The translations under genes and the position numbers were made by a program. A model generated the notes under the pieces. The model did not search any database, was not told the DNA's origin, and saw nothing but the letters and a program-made list of their open reading frames with translations. Shown here in pieces: positions 5,556 to 6,348 of a DNA stretch of 6,348 bases (the stretch's first letter is position 1; every line of letters begins with the position of its first letter). The DNA comes from Burkholderiaceae bacterium (GTDB taxonomy: Bacteria; Pseudomonadota; Gammaproteobacteria; Burkholderiales; Burkholderiaceae), in NCBI GenBank assembly GCA_947461335.1, contig CANHLB010000107.1, forward strand, positions 1 to 6,348, given 5' to 3'.

Positions 5556-6348
5556 TTAGCTAGCTGTATTTGCGTTAACACGCTCGATCAAAAACTCCTC
5601 TAAGGCTCTGATGGGCGTTAAGTCATCAAATAAGACAGACCTGTTTGCAATCATCTTTTCTTTTATTGCTTCTCGATATGCCCGGTCTTCTACTAACCTC
5701 ACAACTAAGTTGATATATTCTTCCTCATTGCTGGCTATAAGTTCAGTCATACCCATTCTTCTGAGTATTCCACTGGCTAGGCGACCTCTTAGAAAAAGAC
5801 CTTCCCTGGTAATAATAGGTAACCCACATTCAATTGCTTGAATTGCCGTATTAAATCCAGAAAATCCAATCGTATCTAGAAATACGTCAGCTAATTGCAT
5901 TAATCCATAGAATGCTTCCGTTTTTTGCCATGGGATCATGCGAATAAAATCCGCTGCATTCAAGTTTTCGTCCTGAAAGGCTTTTGACAGCCTATTGTTT
6001 AATACTATAGATATTGGCCCATCTGGACTCTCAAAAAATACAAATTGGCATTTAGATAGTTTTTTTGCAATCGATACGAAAATCTTGTCATGCTCGGGCG
6101 CATATTTGAAGGGTGTACCAGGGCACAAGAGCAAGGGCAATCCTGCGTCTATGCCTAGCGATTGAAGATCAATAGCACTTGAATTCACAGTTCGAGCAGA
6201 GTAGCAGCAGCCTAAATTGGGGAGTTGAATTAATTTTTCACTGTAATGGTCGTCGGCATTAGGGGGCTCAAAGTCCTTAGCAGAGATAAAGTAATCAATT
6301 GTTGGTAATCCAGTTGTTTCAGGGTGTCCCCAAGTAGCTAGTTGCAAA
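5556..6348 (-). CDS. SPINDLY/O-GlcNAc-transferase-like glycosyltransferase, C-terminal part
   Basis: About 264 codons of a larger gene are visible, ending at TAA 5556-5558. The 5' end is beyond the right window edge, and the first visible TTG (6345-6347) is best read as internal Leu, not a start. Numbering from that codon, LATWGHPETTGLPTIDYF (3-20) matches the conserved GYPGTSG...DY region of GT41-type transferases. LLLCPGTPFKYAPEH (72-86) places K81 where OGT has its UDP-phosphate-binding lysine. VFLDTIGFSGFNTAIQAIECGLPIIT (155-180) followed by RGRLASGILRRMGM (187-200) is the donor-nucleotide site of the C-terminal Rossmann domain. Such enzymes transfer sugar from UDP- (or GDP-) sugars to proteins or surface glycans. 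The missing N-terminus probably carries TPR repeats and the first Rossmann half. Donor and acceptor cannot be deduced. The gene converges on the porin and may share its terminator. Confidence 0.85.
   Translation of the reverse strand, partial: LQLATWGHPETTGLPTIDYFISAKDFEPPNADDHYSEKLIQLPNLGCCYSARTVNSSAIDLQSLGIDAGLPLLLCPGTPFKYAPEHDKIFVSIAKKLSKCQFVFFESPDGPISIVLNNRLSKAFQDENLNAADFIRMIPWQKTEAFYGLMQLADVFLDTIGFSGFNTAIQAIECGLPIITREGLFLRGRLASGILRRMGMTELIASNEEEYINLVVRLVEDRAYREAIKEKMIANRSVLFDDLTPIRALEEFLIERVNANTAS

Noticed and set aside
5430..5565. Cluster of CTAG tetranucleotides (GCTAGC, GAGCTAG, AGCTAGCT) flanking the porin terminator as a recombination site
   Set aside because: CTAG also occurs several times within tatC and elsewhere in the window, so it is not specially concentrated, and there is no mobile gene nearby.
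6345..6347. TTG as the start codon of the glycosyltransferase
   Set aside because: The homologous motif around LATWGHP is internal in GT41-like enzymes, and half the catalytic domain would be missing. The gene is cut by the window edge.

Overview
The window looks like chromosomal DNA from a low-GC betaproteobacterium of the Burkholderiaceae, most like Polynucleobacter. This is an inference. It rests on moderate AT-richness, the order hisI-hisE-HIT-tatA-tatB-tatC, the lineage-typical ends of TatA and TatB, and a betaproteobacterial Porin_4-type outer-membrane porin. No database was searched.

Region 1 (1-2507, + strand) is one tightly packed run of genes that is probably a single operon continuing from a histidine biosynthesis cluster to the left. 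It holds the 3' end of hisI, then hisE (steps 3 and 2 of histidine synthesis), a HinT-like nucleotide hydrolase, and the complete twin-arginine translocase tatA, tatB and tatC. Gaps are 6-49 bases. No terminator is visible after tatC.

Region 2 (2483-3955, - strand) is a 490-residue Sel1/TPR-type helical repeat protein of unknown function. It converges on tatC, and the last 25 bases of the two genes overlap.

Region 3 (3956-4163) is a 208-base divergent intergenic region. It carries a candidate porin promoter with a perfect TTGACA -35, a long 5' leader and a good ribosome binding site.

Region 4 (4164-5423, + strand) is a 419-residue trimeric-type porin with a signal peptide and a C-terminal phenylalanine. 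It is followed by a small hairpin and then a textbook intrinsic terminator with a GAAA tetraloop (5485-5512).

Region 5 (5556-6348, - strand) is the C-terminal catalytic part of a SPINDLY/O-GlcNAc-transferase-like (GT41-type) glycosyltransferase, cut by the right window edge and converging on the porin.

The left part is ordinary conserved housekeeping DNA. From 2483 rightwards the content (repeat protein, surface porin, glycosyltransferase) looks more variable and concerns the cell envelope. I found no CRISPR array, tRNA, rRNA, insertion sequence or convincing new system. The points most worth checking are the partial glycosyltransferase, the orphan Sel1 protein, the Lys at position 8 of TatB, and three operon genes that start without a visible Shine-Dalgarno.
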